Source: Cryptococcus deneoformans JEC21 (taxonomy: Eukaryota; Basidiomycota; Tremellomycetes; Tremellales; Cryptococcaceae). Taken from it: a DNA stretch of 64,000 bases. The notes beneath the pieces were generated by a model. The model was not told the DNA's origin and did not search any database. It worked only from the letters and a program-made list of their open reading frames with translations. Shown here one piece after another: positions 43,674-54,984 of this stretch. The translations under genes were made by a program, and so were the position numbers. Location of the stretch: NCBI RefSeq assembly GCF_000091045.1, contig NC_006691.1, positions 1,074,801-1,138,800 on the forward strand, given 5' to 3'. Position 1 is the first letter of the stretch. Every line of letters starts with the position of its first letter.

Positions 43674-46179
43674 CTAGTGATCTGATAACCATCGGTACTG
43701 TATCGCCGCGTCAGCTAAATGTCACATTACATCGCAGAAAAACAAAACTCACTTCAAACCTGAAATCACTCTTTCTTCTCTGACACCAACTGTTCTCCCA
43801 ATCGAAATAGTAATATCCTCCTTGCTCATAATCACTTGTTATGGCTTGCGGGTTGTGCGCTCGCTGGAACCAAGTCAAATATTGCTTGTGGAATCTCCAA
43901 CTTTGCTTTTTCAGTTCCCTCGCGGCGAGCCATTGTTCGTATGTCCCAGTCATGTAGTAGAAGATGTAGAATAACTGGTCAAGTTCGAGACGAGAATAGA
44001 TAGATTTGTCTTCGAGTATAGGAAGCCGAGACTGAGGATAGTATGATGGGGTCTTGATGGGGTTTTGAGGGTGGTAATAGCGAGGACTGGTTGAAGAATG
44101 TCAGCAAGTACGTCGAGAACAATCAAGTGATGGGCTTACGGCTCAGCGTCCATTTGTTGCGGAGCGTTCGCAAAACTATCTTCCAAAGCGGCATGTAACT
44201 CGTTCGTGTCGTCTGAGCGTCGCTTGGCTACAGCCACATTAGCAAACTATTCACAAACACAGACTGGATCTCCCCCTCTCACCCTCCCTTGCCCTCCTTT
44301 CCCAATCCATCTTCGTGCTGCCCGGATGAGGGCCAGGGCATTTTCTTCTCCCTTTGCCTTTACCCTTCCCCCATCCAGGGGGGTAATGAAATACACAACC
44401 CCATCCGCACCCACATACAAAACATTCATACTCACAAATCTCTTTAGCAACTTCAAAGCTTTGCATCAAGTTACCCATGACTCCAGCTTGACCTTGAACT
44501 TCTTGAGCAGCCTGCAACTGGGCTTGGATTTGAGCAGCAGAGAGCTGGCTTTGGGCCTGTGCTTGAGCTTGTGCCTGGACGAGTGCTTGGGCTTGAGCCT
44601 GAGCCTGAGCCTGGGCCTGGGCCTGGGCTTGTTCAGCGGCAACTTGAGCTTGAACAGCAGCACGAGAAGACTCGGCAGAAGACGAAGACGGTGGCGCAGG
44701 ATAGCCTGGAGGAGGGACAGCGCTTCCAGGTGCTTGACTGGGAGTAGCCATGTCAGCTGCTCCCGTGCTAGTGCTTGGCGCATGGGATTGAAGGCCCGGT
44801 GTCCCAGGGGACGAGGTTTGGGGGGTAGCGGCCTGGGAAGGTGAACGTGAAAGTCCGGGAGGTGGTGGTGGGAAGGACGTAGAGGTAGGGGCGGCAGCAA
44901 TTTCATCCGGAGAAGCAACGATGTCGTCCCTAGAACCTTCTGAGGTTGCGGAGGGAGTTGTTTGAGATGGCGCAGAAGCAGAAACGGTACCCCCAACGGC
45001 GGCGGCCGCAGCGGCAGCATACTTGATGGGAGGAAGGGGAGCAGGTTTGGAAGGGGTAGGTTGACTGCTTGAAGACCTTTCTTCCCGCTCTTTTTCGTCC
45101 CGTTCGCGCTCCTTACGCTCCTTGTCTTCCTTCTCTTTGTCCTTCTTGTCTTTCTTGTCCTTATCCAAGGTCGTCTTTCTTGAGGGCGTCTTCTTCACCA
45201 CCACAGGACTGGGAGGGATTTCCTCCTCCTTTTCTCGAGATTCAGATTTAGACAACCTGTGAGGGGTGGCTTTCTTGTCTTCTTTTTCCTTGGCAGGGGT
45301 TTTTGGTGCCTGCGTGGGGACGACGGGCTCGGGTTCGGGTTCAAGCTCATCGGTTGCGGACGGATGTTCGTGGAGATAGTCGTGGAAGTCTTCCTCATCT
45401 TGAAGATTGAGTTCGTCGTAGATACCGTTGTCAAAGTCAAAGTCTTCTTCCTGTGATAAAGCGGTCGGCGAGAGCTAGGGGAGATGAAGATATGACATAC
45501 CATGTTGGCTTCAACGAAGTATTTGACATCTTCTTGGATGTCCTCAACATCTCCAACTGTTAGTTGTCCGTTTTCCAACATTCTCTGGACAACCTCCAGC
45601 CTTCCAATATGCCATTCTCTTCTCTCATTTAACTCTTCAAGCTCATCCAGCCTCTCGCCGGCCTGCTTCTTCTTCTTGCCTACCTGGAGAGCTTCGACTT
45701 CCGCCTCCGTCTGCTCGATTTGTCTTGATAATTCGTCGGTAGTTGACCCGATCCAATCAATCATATCTCGCTTGGCCTTCTCCGCAGGATCCAGCTTAGA
45801 CTGAGCGATCAACCCTTCCTTGGAGAAAGCCTTCATCTTGGTTTCTTTTTCAAGTGCCTTGAATCTTTCCATCTGGGTTTCGATCAACCGCCTGTTCTCA
45901 AGCAACGCCGTCTTGTCTTTGATGTCGCCGTTACCGAGCCAAGCTTTGATCTGATCTCGCATACGCTGCAGCTTTTTGATTTGGGTCTTGAGATCATTTT
46001 CAAGCTTGTCCTTCTGCGTTGTGTTGGTGGCATAGTTGAGTTTGTCAAAGGTAGCTTCAAACACCTCCACACCCGTGGCGACCGATTTGAGGGTGCGGTC
46101 GATTTCCGCTGACTGGTATTCAGCATGCTGGTCCATTGTATCGGTCAGTTTACTCACCTTGCAGCTTTCTTAACGCCAT
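43674..46179 (-). CDS. NOT3: NOT3/NOT5 subunit of the CCR4-NOT complex
   Basis: CCR4-NOT shortens poly(A) tails and links decay with translation; Not3/5 carries the scaffold-binding NOT box. The first exon is MALRKLQ (ATG 46179); splicing gives MALRKLQAEIDRTLKSVATG, the family start. The coiled-coil N-domain follows (VFEATFDKLNYATNTTQKDK, IKKLQRMRDQIKAWLGN, ENRRLIETQMERFKALEKET). The middle is low complexity: Lys/Glu runs, poly-Ala and a Gln-Ala repeat. The C-terminal NOT box is in the last exons (LFYIFYYMTGTYEQWLAARE, WRFHKQYLTWFQRAH, YYYFDWENSWCQRRKSDFRF, then YRWLSDH after a final intron). A longer frame beginning at GTG 46157 is an artefact of reading through intron 1. It is head to head with DPB2. 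Confidence 0.92.
44551..44632 (-). repeat. Hexamer-based repeat coding for Gln-Ala in NOT3
   Basis: The minus strand reads repeated CAGGCC/CAGGCT units, giving QAQAQAQAQAQA and a second QAQAQAQ block. The run lies in the disordered middle of NOT3 and could vary in length between strains. Confidence 0.8.
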
Positions 46180-46326
46180 AGTCTGTCGCTGCTTGTGCTG
46201 TGTACCGAAGAAAAAAAACAAGCAAAAGATCTCTTTGCTGATGGCAACGGCCCGGCTGATCGACCATCCAACAGAAACAGAAGGGCGGACAAGCTATTAC
46301 TAGGCACGTGAGATACTGCACAAGAA

Positions 46327-46332
46327 ACGCGT
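46327..46332. promoter_or_regulatory. ACGCGT (MCB-like) site upstream of DPB2
   Basis: A perfect MluI cell-cycle-box core about 180 bp before the DPB2 start. MCB sites are bound by MBF and drive G1/S transcription of replication genes in yeasts. Confidence 0.45.
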
Positions 46333-46400
46333 GCCTATGAAGATAAGCTAAGGCAAAAGTTATGTAAACACCCACGTAAGGCCTCCACCCTCGCGGATCG

Positions 46401-46406
46401 ACGCGT
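46401..46406. promoter_or_regulatory. Second ACGCGT (MCB-like) site upstream of DPB2
   Basis: A second perfect core about 107 bp before the DPB2 start; paired MCB sites are typical of MBF targets. Confidence 0.45.
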
Positions 46407-46512
46407 TTATGGGACACAAGTGATCGATCAAAATGCTGGACGCGCTCTTTAAAATAGAAATCCGGCCAGTCTGCAGCTCACAGGAGATAAAAAGCAGGCA
46501 TAGCAGAGCGAG

Positions 46513-48599
46513 ATGGTGAATCAAATGCGTTCAGCGATCGTTAAGGTAAGATTTTTCTCTATCCTCTTCGGAGAAAGGACTGATTTTGCATGATTAGGTC
46601 TTTTCGACCAAGCACTCCTTGACATTGCCTGCTCCAGCCCTACATTATATCGAAGAAGTTCTTATAGAGGTTGGTAGATTCGAGACCTTTTAGCCGGCCT
46701 ATGGATCCAGCTAATGGCTCGGTCAGAATGAAATTCCCGAGGACGAATGGATGGTTGGTCTCGAATTTTGGGCGAAAGAGTATTTGAAAGCTGAAGGTAC
46801 GTTCGTTTGCTGCAGAATACAGCATTACATACTCACGTATTTCATTTTAGATTCATCATCATTGGTGTCATTGCAAGCTTTAAAAAAGGCCTACGAAAAT
46901 CTTCAGCTTGGCGTGAGCTCTATACTGCCTGTACCATCGTAAAATCGCAGAAAGCTGATATGCCCACAGACAACAGAAGACACACAAGTAGCAGACCCTT
47001 CTGAAGTGAATGTTGAATCACACTTCTCTGTCGTGGACTCTTTTGATATGCCTGCCATGAGATATGATCCTGTACGGTCAGGTTTTGTTCAGTGAGTCAC
47101 ATGATTCCAAGTTTAAAACCAAGACTGATCAAGATGTAGATCCAAGGCTCAACCGTCTGTCGCTGGTCAGGCCAGTTCAAGATCGGCTTTCCTTCGTGAA
47201 CGTTGGGCCATTATCAAAGAGGTCAGTTTTTCTGTGTTCATCCTCAAGCTGTCCTTACGTTGTGCAGATCATCCTTCGTAACGAAAATTTCACACCCCCT
47301 GCTATCGGTGGTCACGATCGTGCCAACTATCTCAAATTGACGTCAATCCGCAACCTCTTAGGCCGTGCTGGTCAGCTTTTTCTGTTATTCGGAATGCTCG
47401 CGCGTAATGAAGAGGGCAAGTTGTGCCTTGAAGATGGAGAAAGTCGAGTTGTTCTGGATATGGAAGATGCTGTTCCCGGTGAGGGGCTGTTCACTGAGGG
47501 GTGTATGGTCTTGATAGAAGGAGAGTACACAGTGGAGGAAACGGTTCGCGTGTTGGCTATGGGACACCCTCCGAGTGAAAGAAGAAATATCGCGAGGTCC
47601 TTACATGGGCACGTGGACTTCTTGGGAGGTGGTGCTGTATCTCTGAAAGAAGAGGTGCGGTAATTTGCGCTGCATTTTGGAAAAAGAACTAACTTGAAGT
47701 AGCAAAAGTACAACCCCACAGTGCTTGCCAACACTCAGATATCTTTTGTTATTCTGTCTGATGTCTGGCTCGATCATCCGAGAACTATGCCTGCCCTGCG
47801 CCAGATGTTTGAAGGATATGCCAACACTGCCGAGTACCGACCGATGGTGTTTGTACTTTGCGGTAACTTCTGTCAAGGCGGATGGGAGGGCCAGGAAGGG
47901 CTCAAAAGATATAGCCGAGGGTTTAATTCTCTTGCAGAGCTTCTTCAATCCATTCCCCTGCTTCATTCCTCACATTTTGTCTTTGTTCCCGGCCCTTCAG
48001 ACCCTTGGTCCAGCACTACCCTTCCTCGTCCCTCTCTTCCTTCAGCATTCACCACGCGTTTATCAAACCGTATACCGAACGCAAGATTTGTCAGCAACCC
48101 ATGTCGGCTGAAGTACTTTGGAATGGAGATTGTGATCTGTAGAGAGGATTTGATGGGGAAGATGATGCGAAACTTAGTTGTGGTCAAAGAGGGTGAGGAG
48201 ATGAACATGAAGCGATATGTGAGTATTCATAACGTCCTTGTCTAGTCATTACTAATATACAGATAGCTCGTTCAAACTATTTTGGACCAAGCACATCTCT
48301 CGCCTCTTCCTATTTCTGTCCGCCCCACTCTCTGGGAATACGATCACGCTTTGCGCCTGTACCCCATGCCTTCTGCCGTGGTCTTGGCAGATAAGTACGA
48401 ACGATATGAGCTCACTTACGAAGGGTGCCACGTTTTTAACCCGGGAAAGTTTGTTGGCGGAATCGGAGAAGATGGGTGGGAGTTTGAATGGAGTATGTAT
48501 TATCCCGCTACAGGCAGAAGTGAGCGAAGGTGAGTGTTATTGTCTAGTAGCTTTTAACCCCGAAACTGAATGTGCAACAGTGTCTTGACCATGGAATAA
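46513..48599 (+). CDS. DPB2: DPB2, DNA polymerase epsilon subunit B
   Basis: Dpb2 is the second subunit of the leading-strand polymerase and helps assemble the CMG helicase in the nucleus. The start is ATG 46513 ([20 protein letters not shown] after splicing). The N-terminal helical domain continues with [20 protein letters not shown]. The central OB-like part contains [20 protein letters not shown], then [20 protein letters not shown]. The inactive phosphoesterase domain reads [35 protein letters not shown] and [12 protein letters not shown]. The end is [20 protein letters not shown], with LTME in the last short exon. About nine introns. The promoter is shared with NOT3 and carries MCB-like sites. 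Confidence 0.92.
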
Positions 48600-49124
48600 T
48601 TGTTTCAACGTTGATTTGGGCCGCTGTTGTACTATAAGATCGTCATGCATTATAACATATTTAATAGATCTAGGAATTATGTCGAGTATCACAAATGATT
48701 ACTGACTTTCGAGCACAATCAGCAACCATTATCCAAGCACAGAAAGCGCCTGGCATATCAACCCGCCAGAGGATCACTCTTACCCCGCTCCGTTTCTCCC
48801 CGTCCCGTAAAAGATATCGGGGGGAAAGAGCACCGCTATACGGTGCATCGAGGTTGATTTTAGAGACTCAAACGAAAAGTTTTGCATCATTTCTTTGTCC
48901 GCCGCCAAGCAAGTGCCAGCTTAGATAACGGGGGGATCAATTAGGTTCATTACCGCCTCCATCAAAAAAAAATTGTATTTATTATTTATTTTAGCATGCG
49001 GAATCAGAACGGAATTAAAATAAAACGCCGACAAACTCCGGATGCCAGAGCAAAATTGGCGAAATTCCTTCCGCGTTTGGGCTCTCCTAGTCGCCCCACC
49101 AATTCGAGGTTTCGTTGTCTCTTC

Positions 49125-49171
<47 letters not shown>

Positions 49172-49334
49172 AATCCCATATACATATACCTCAGGGTGTT
49201 TTGCTGACCATAGGTTCTTCTTCTTTAACGCTCATCTCCCCTTCGATATCGGTGCAATCGACATTTATAACGTGTTTTGGTTGGACTATTGTGACTTGTG
49301 TGATTGATTACTGGGTACCGTTGGACAATAGAAA
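48600..49334. other. Intergenic: DPB2 3' flank and RPS15 promoter
   Basis: A 735-bp stretch. It is AT-rich around 48965-49020 and pyrimidine-rich at about 49105-49150, as is common before highly expressed ribosomal protein genes. No gene is recognised. Confidence 0.55.
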
Positions 49335-50125
<791 letters not shown>

Positions 50126-50129
50126 GGAT

Positions 50130-50195
<66 letters not shown>

Positions 50196-51935
50196 CCCTT
50201 TCTCATCCCAGATGGCAGGGGTCAAAAACGTCAAATTTTCCAAAAAGAGCCGGGAGTTGAGCATGAGAGAAAACGTCTGGAAAGGATACTGATTATCTGT
50301 TAACCACTTGACCTTGGGCTAGCCGCACTTCGTGACGAATTCGCTGCACAATTGCATAATCAGTGTTAAGGTTCACATGGATGGCGTCTTGTCAGAGACT
50401 GCTAATTTCAGTTACTTGAACTGCGTGTCAGTCATCAACCTGCTGCATTATCTACATCTGTCGGAGTCGTCGGCCAGAAAGGGGCATATGTTCAAGTTCA
50501 TGGATGCTGACTGCGGTATCACTTTTGCTAATCAATACATGCGTAGGCTGGGACTGGCCCATGACATTCTAGGTATTCATAGGTAATACTATAGACCGAC
50601 AGAGACGATTATGGCCGTTGACATACCGCGCTGCAACTTGCTGCATATATATAGTCAAGTTGTGTGAACGTTTTGAGAGCTTCATTTCCCACTAGTTCGT
50701 GTTCTGTCTGCTTCAGTAGCGCGCCTGTTAAAGAAACGTACCAAGGCCAGGGGAAGAATTAGTACGCGAGAGTCATTGAAAGTCCTCCAGGGACCGATGC
50801 CAGTCATTTCCACGACGTCTGCTAGAGGAAAGATCCGTCTTTGTTTCTGAATGAAGGAAATCGTGAATGTTAGAGTCAATCCTTTCCTCACGTACCGATA
50901 TTTTACTGGACTATAATGATTATGTGGATAAGTTATGTAGGGTGAAGTATTGCTTTGCCCATTCATCTACAACAGCGTTGATACACAACTGTCCTGGCTA
51001 TTCGAACAGTGTGGCAATCTTCAGCGATAACAGATACCGCACCTGCTTGTACTTCAAGTAGTAGAATTAGATGTGATGATAGCTTTGGCATAATTGTTAG
51101 CCATGTTGTCACAATTGTTGGTACTCCATCATATACTACATCAGGAGCCCAGTTATGGAATGGAGCAGCTGAAATCTTAAATAGAAAACCAATATAACAA
51201 AAATAATTAGACCAATAGCACATAGATTATTTCATTTGAGCTTCTACCGCCTCTTCCCCGCATTTAATCACATGTGGAGTTGGATTATCCGATTCAGCAT
51301 CATCGGACCCCAAAACAGTAGGCAGAGTTACCTTTGTCGAGAGCCACGGCCGGGTAAAGAGTGTGGGAGCATTTATTGTATACAGAGCGAGCTAATGTGA
51401 GGATGTCGATGAATGAGATAAGCAGCAAGCCGTTGCTACTACGCTACCAGCCCCTCTTGAATACTTATCTTAAATTTTAGAGGTGAATGATGGCGAAAAG
51501 CCACCAACAGCCCTTATATCCTCTTTAGGTAACTGCTGATATGAGTTGAGGCACTTGCAAGATATGTTTTTTGATTCAAAGTTGTGTGGATGTCGGGTGT
51601 GACGAGGTTACCAAAGCTACAAGTTCATTAGTAAAAGAAACGGATTACGATGTCAGTGTTTTTGCTTGGCTGTGGTTGTGGTCGTACTGAAGCATATATA
51701 GCTTTGATAAAGCTAAGAAACGGTGAGATACTGGGCAACAGCGACGGTTTGCGGCAAGAAGAAGAAAGTGCAGAACAATCTGCAATATCCGTACGCCGTA
51801 CGCTACCGTGTGTATGAGGAGGATGATGTTGACACAATAAAAACAGGTAGAGGCGAGCATGGCAGTAATACTCGTACTGTTTTTGTTAGACACAACTGGG
51901 AACATAATATGGTTTTATGTATGACGGACATCAAA
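50126..51935. other. Gene-poor stretch between RPS15 and tRNA-Lys
   Basis: A 1.8-kb stretch without a convincing gene, the longest in the window. It holds a decayed mitochondrial nad2 fragment (about 51040-51223) and scattered short frames with no family resemblance. Base composition falls toward AT around 50860-51230. An imperfect inverted repeat (CAATAAAAACAG ... CTGTTTTTGTTA, about 51834-51896) lies just before the tRNA gene. Confidence 0.5.
51040..51223 (-). pseudogene. Nuclear copy of a mitochondrial nad2 fragment (NUMT)
   Basis: The minus strand encodes [18 protein letters not shown] then [18 protein letters not shown] and LILLLEVQ, the conserved core of NADH dehydrogenase subunit 2. 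That protein is mitochondrially encoded in fungi. The copy is AT-rich against its surroundings, has an extra codon (DVVYDG) and a changed stretch after MPKL. Just upstream a matching hydrophobic segment ([11 protein letters not shown]) sits in another frame, so at least one frameshift is present. It has no start, splice context or nuclear targeting sequence. I read it as an inactive NUMT; the borders are approximate. Confidence 0.85.
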
Positions 51936-52026
51936 GCCTTCGTAGCTGAGTTGGTTACAGCGTCCGACTTTTAAGCTTTCACAAGCTTATATCGGGCGAT
52001 CACGGGTTCGAGCCCCGTCGAAGGCT
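51936..52026 (+). tRNA. tRNA-Lys (anticodon UUU) with a 17-nt intron
   Basis: Acceptor stem GCCTTCG/CGAAGGC, D arm GCTG-AGTTGGTTA-CAGC, anticodon stem TCCGA/TCGGG with loop CTTTTAA, T arm ACGGG-TTCGAGC-CCCGT. The anticodon TTT is at 51970-51972. A 17-nt intron (51974-51990) lies after base 37 and contains AAGCTT twice in palindromic form (one copy overlaps its left border). The mature length is 74 nt. The B box GGTTCGAGCCC is near-perfect and T-rich tracts follow at about 52039-52060. The discriminator base reads T, which is unusual for Lys. Confidence 0.88.
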
Positions 52027-52404
52027 AAGATACAACATTTCTTTTTGTCTTTTTTGCGTCTCCCCATACTGTGCTGCGCGTTTATCTATATTTGTAACTG
52101 TTCTTACTGCAAAGTTTACCTAGCGGTTTTAGCATGAATATGGGCCATTTTTTATTCCTTCTCCGAGTGCGCACCCTCGTATAAAGAAACACCCTCATAC
52201 AAGGAACTTCTGAACCGAATGAGATGCCGCCTGGTTAATAAGGCAGAACGCTGACGTCAAGATTCCGAGAATCGTCAACATGCCGCCGGTCGAAGTCGAT
52301 CTTTGCCTTCTCTGAAGATATTTCGCCCATCTGCCAGTCGACGGATACATCTCCCAATTCCTCAAGGGCTCACAGTCGAGCAATCAAAAAACAAGGAGGT
52401 GTGC
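52027..52404. other. Intergenic: tRNA terminator and leader of the ABC1-family gene
   Basis: A 378-bp stretch holding the tRNA-Lys T-run terminator and the promoter/leader of the next gene, including a 12-codon upstream ORF listed separately. Confidence 0.5.
52280..52315 (+). promoter_or_regulatory. Possible upstream ORF in the ABC1-family gene leader
   Basis: ATG at 52280 opens an 11-residue peptide ending at TGA 52315, 90 bp before the main start. It would act only if transcription starts upstream of it, which the sequence does not show. Confidence 0.3.
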
Positions 52405-54781
52405 ATGATGTTACCTCGACTGCCACGCCGAACTGTATCTGCAGGAAGCTTGGCCATTGTCGAAGGAAAGGGATTGTTTTCTTTTAGACCCGGAGCCAAG
52501 TTGCCTCGGGTATTTTCTACTTCGATACGCCAAGTACCCAGACAGGAGAAATCAAAATTTACCATATGGGCCAGGAGATTGGCTATTTTAGGCGCTGGAG
52601 GAGGTGTGGTTTATATCTACGACAAGGAGGTAAACGCAAGTGCTCTGACCAGGAGTTTGAGGACTGGCTATATCGGGTTCGTGCTTTCTTGTCTTGTCTT
52701 TTGGGGACTCCGCTGACACTGAGCCACAGTATTTTGTGTACATTAGATTGTCAGTATAGCCAATAAGGGTTCTCGCATGCTTGCTTGGCTTTTTAAACTG
52801 ACTGGTCATAGATAAAATCAATTTTGCCCCATCCAAAGCAGATGAGATAGAAGCACTTCATACACGGGTGGCTAATCGTTTAAGATGGGTCATTGATATT
52901 AACCAAGGGCTTTATCTGAAACTTGGTCAAGCACTTGGATTGCAGGCTGCCCTTCTTCCCAAACCTTATCGAGAAGCCTTCGGTCATGTTTTCGATCGAG
53001 CGCCCGCAGTGTCGTATGACGAGGTCGTAGGAGTATTCATAAAAGATCTGGGTGTCAAACCCGAAGATATCTTTCAAGAATTCTCTAGGGATCCCTTCGC
53101 GTCAGCATCAGTGGCTCAAGTTCATAAAGCAATACTGAAACCCGGGGTGGGAGATGAGAGACCAGGAAAGATAGTGGCGGTTAAGGTGCAGAAGCCAGCT
53201 ATCGAGAAGCAGATGGAATGGGATCTGTTTAGTTACAGGTAAGTTATCGCCTGGGAGGAAACAGCTTTGTACATGCTGAAGGTCCTAAATGTCTAGATCG
53301 CTCATGTGGTTGTCTGAGAAGCTGTTTGATATGCCCAGTAAGTCCTTGAACTCCTTAATCTTACACATGAGCTAATATATCACAAATAGTGTATTTCGTG
53401 TAAGTGCTTCTGCAAACTGCTACCTGTGTAATTGTTCCCATGCTAACATTTGCCTAGGGCTAAATACGTCTCCAATCAGATGCGTTTTGAAACTTCCTTT
53501 ATCCACGAAGCTTCCAATGCTAGGCGATGCGCCGAGTTTCTGGAACGTACTACAGAGCTCAGGGGCGATGTATACGTTCCTCGAGTATACGGGAAAGATG
53601 AGGGCTGCCAGGAAAGTGATCGTGTGATGATTATGGAGTGGATCGACGGATGTCGGTATGTCCGTTTTCCACCTTGGTTCGGGGAGCGACTGACGCTAGG
53701 TAATGTAGTTTGAACGATAAGGAACAGCTTGAAAACTGGGGCCTCAATCTTCGCGAAGTAATGGATTTAGCCATATCGACAATGTCGGCTATGACTTTTT
53801 CGTGGGGATTCGTCCATTGTGACCCCCATCCAGGGAACATCCTGGTGCGACCTCATCCTACCAAAAAAGGGAAACCGCAAATAGTAAGTAGTTCTTGATT
53901 TTTCAATCGAAGTTTGTAACATTGACTGGAAATCCGACCAGGTCCTTATAGACCATGGACTATACATCGAGCTCCCCCAGCAGTTCCGCGAAGATTACTG
54001 CAGATTATGGAGGTCCCTTTTCGTCATTGATATCCCTACAATAGAAAGCATCGCGAAAAAATGGGGTATCGCTCTCGATCCCAACTTGTAAGATCACCAC
54101 TAAAGGACCGCTTAGAGTTAAAAAAGACTGAGCTAACTCTTTTGTCTGCAGGTTCGCTTCAGCTATTCTTCTTCGACCTTTTCAAGTGCGCAAAGACAAG
54201 TCAAGACCCAAAAATGATCCGAAACCCACGGAGGAGGACAAGTATCAACAACAGTTAGAACTGAAGCGAAGACTGAAAACAATGTTAGAGAATGAGCGAT
54301 TGATACCGAGAGTCAGTTTATTACAGTAATAGTTGAATCACTCTGACGGCCGTCCACAGGAGTTAATCTTCTTATCCCGCTGCCAGAGAATGATGCAGGC
54401 CAACAACCAGATACTCGGCTCCCCTTCCTCGCGAATCAATCTCACCGCTAAATGGGCATCCATAGGCTATACTCGTTCTCTCACCAACTCTCGTTCGTTG
54501 CATAATGTCGGTTTGACAATGTGGTTGCGCGATAGATGGGATACGTTTGTCTTTAGGTTTACTTTGAGTATCGTGAATATTGCGTTCTGGTTGACAACCT
54601 TGAGGCAGAGTGAGCACCAGTCTTTTGCTGAGATGTGCGATATTAGCCAGCTAATGTCTTGTCTACAGAACTTATCCCGCGAGAAAAAGGAAGCTGGGAA
54701 GATAGAATACAGGCGCAGTTCGAGGCAATGGCAAAGGAAGAGTTTGGAATAGAAATTGACGATCAAGTCTTCTTGGGCTAA
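52405..54781 (+). CDS. ABC1/ADCK (UbiB) family protein kinase-like, probably mitochondrial
   Basis: UbiB-family proteins are atypical kinases; the mitochondrial branch to which this looks closest (ADCK1/ADCK5, yeast Mcp2/Cqd2) affects lipid and coenzyme Q handling in the inner membrane. The start MMLPRLPRRTVSAGSLAIVE and FSTSIRQVPRQEK look like a presequence, followed by a membrane segment LAILGAGGGVVYIYD. Family motifs: GLYLKLGQALGLQAALLPKP (KxGQ), RDPFASASVAQVHKAIL (Ala-rich loop), VAVKVQKP (lysine), FETSFIHEASNARRCAEFLE, FSWGFVHCDPHPGNILV (catalytic loop) and LIDHGLY (metal-binding Asp). About ten introns. The frame upstream of 52405 begins at TTG, so the first of the two adjacent ATGs was chosen. 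Assignment to Mcp2 rather than Cqd1 or Coq8 is likely but not proven. Confidence 0.85.
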
Positions 54782-54984
54782 GCACCTCTCACCACCTCAA
54801 TAACTAGAAAAGAGCAAACTATTAATTCTAAGGGCAGGACCATGTTGTTGTCAAATATGTATATGATGTATGCATGGATGAATCTATACCTATACCTCCA
54901 TCCCTTTTTCTTCCACTCATGAATCCAAGTAATGTTCATTCTTTGTTTACGCATTATTTTAACATTTTCGATATGCGAAAACGT

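Larger units (their letters stand above)
46180..46512. promoter_or_regulatory. Divergent promoter between NOT3 and DPB2
   Basis: A 333-bp gap. It contains two ACGCGT sites (46327-46332 and 46401-46406), a CACGTG at 46305-46310 and a CTCGCGGATCG at 46390-46400 that also occurs in the carboxypeptidase/DOA10 promoter. Confidence 0.5.

Noticed and set aside
51834..51896. Inverted repeat near tRNA-Lys as a solo LTR or terminal repeat
   Set aside because: It is imperfect, short, lacks a target-site duplication and has no element body nearby.
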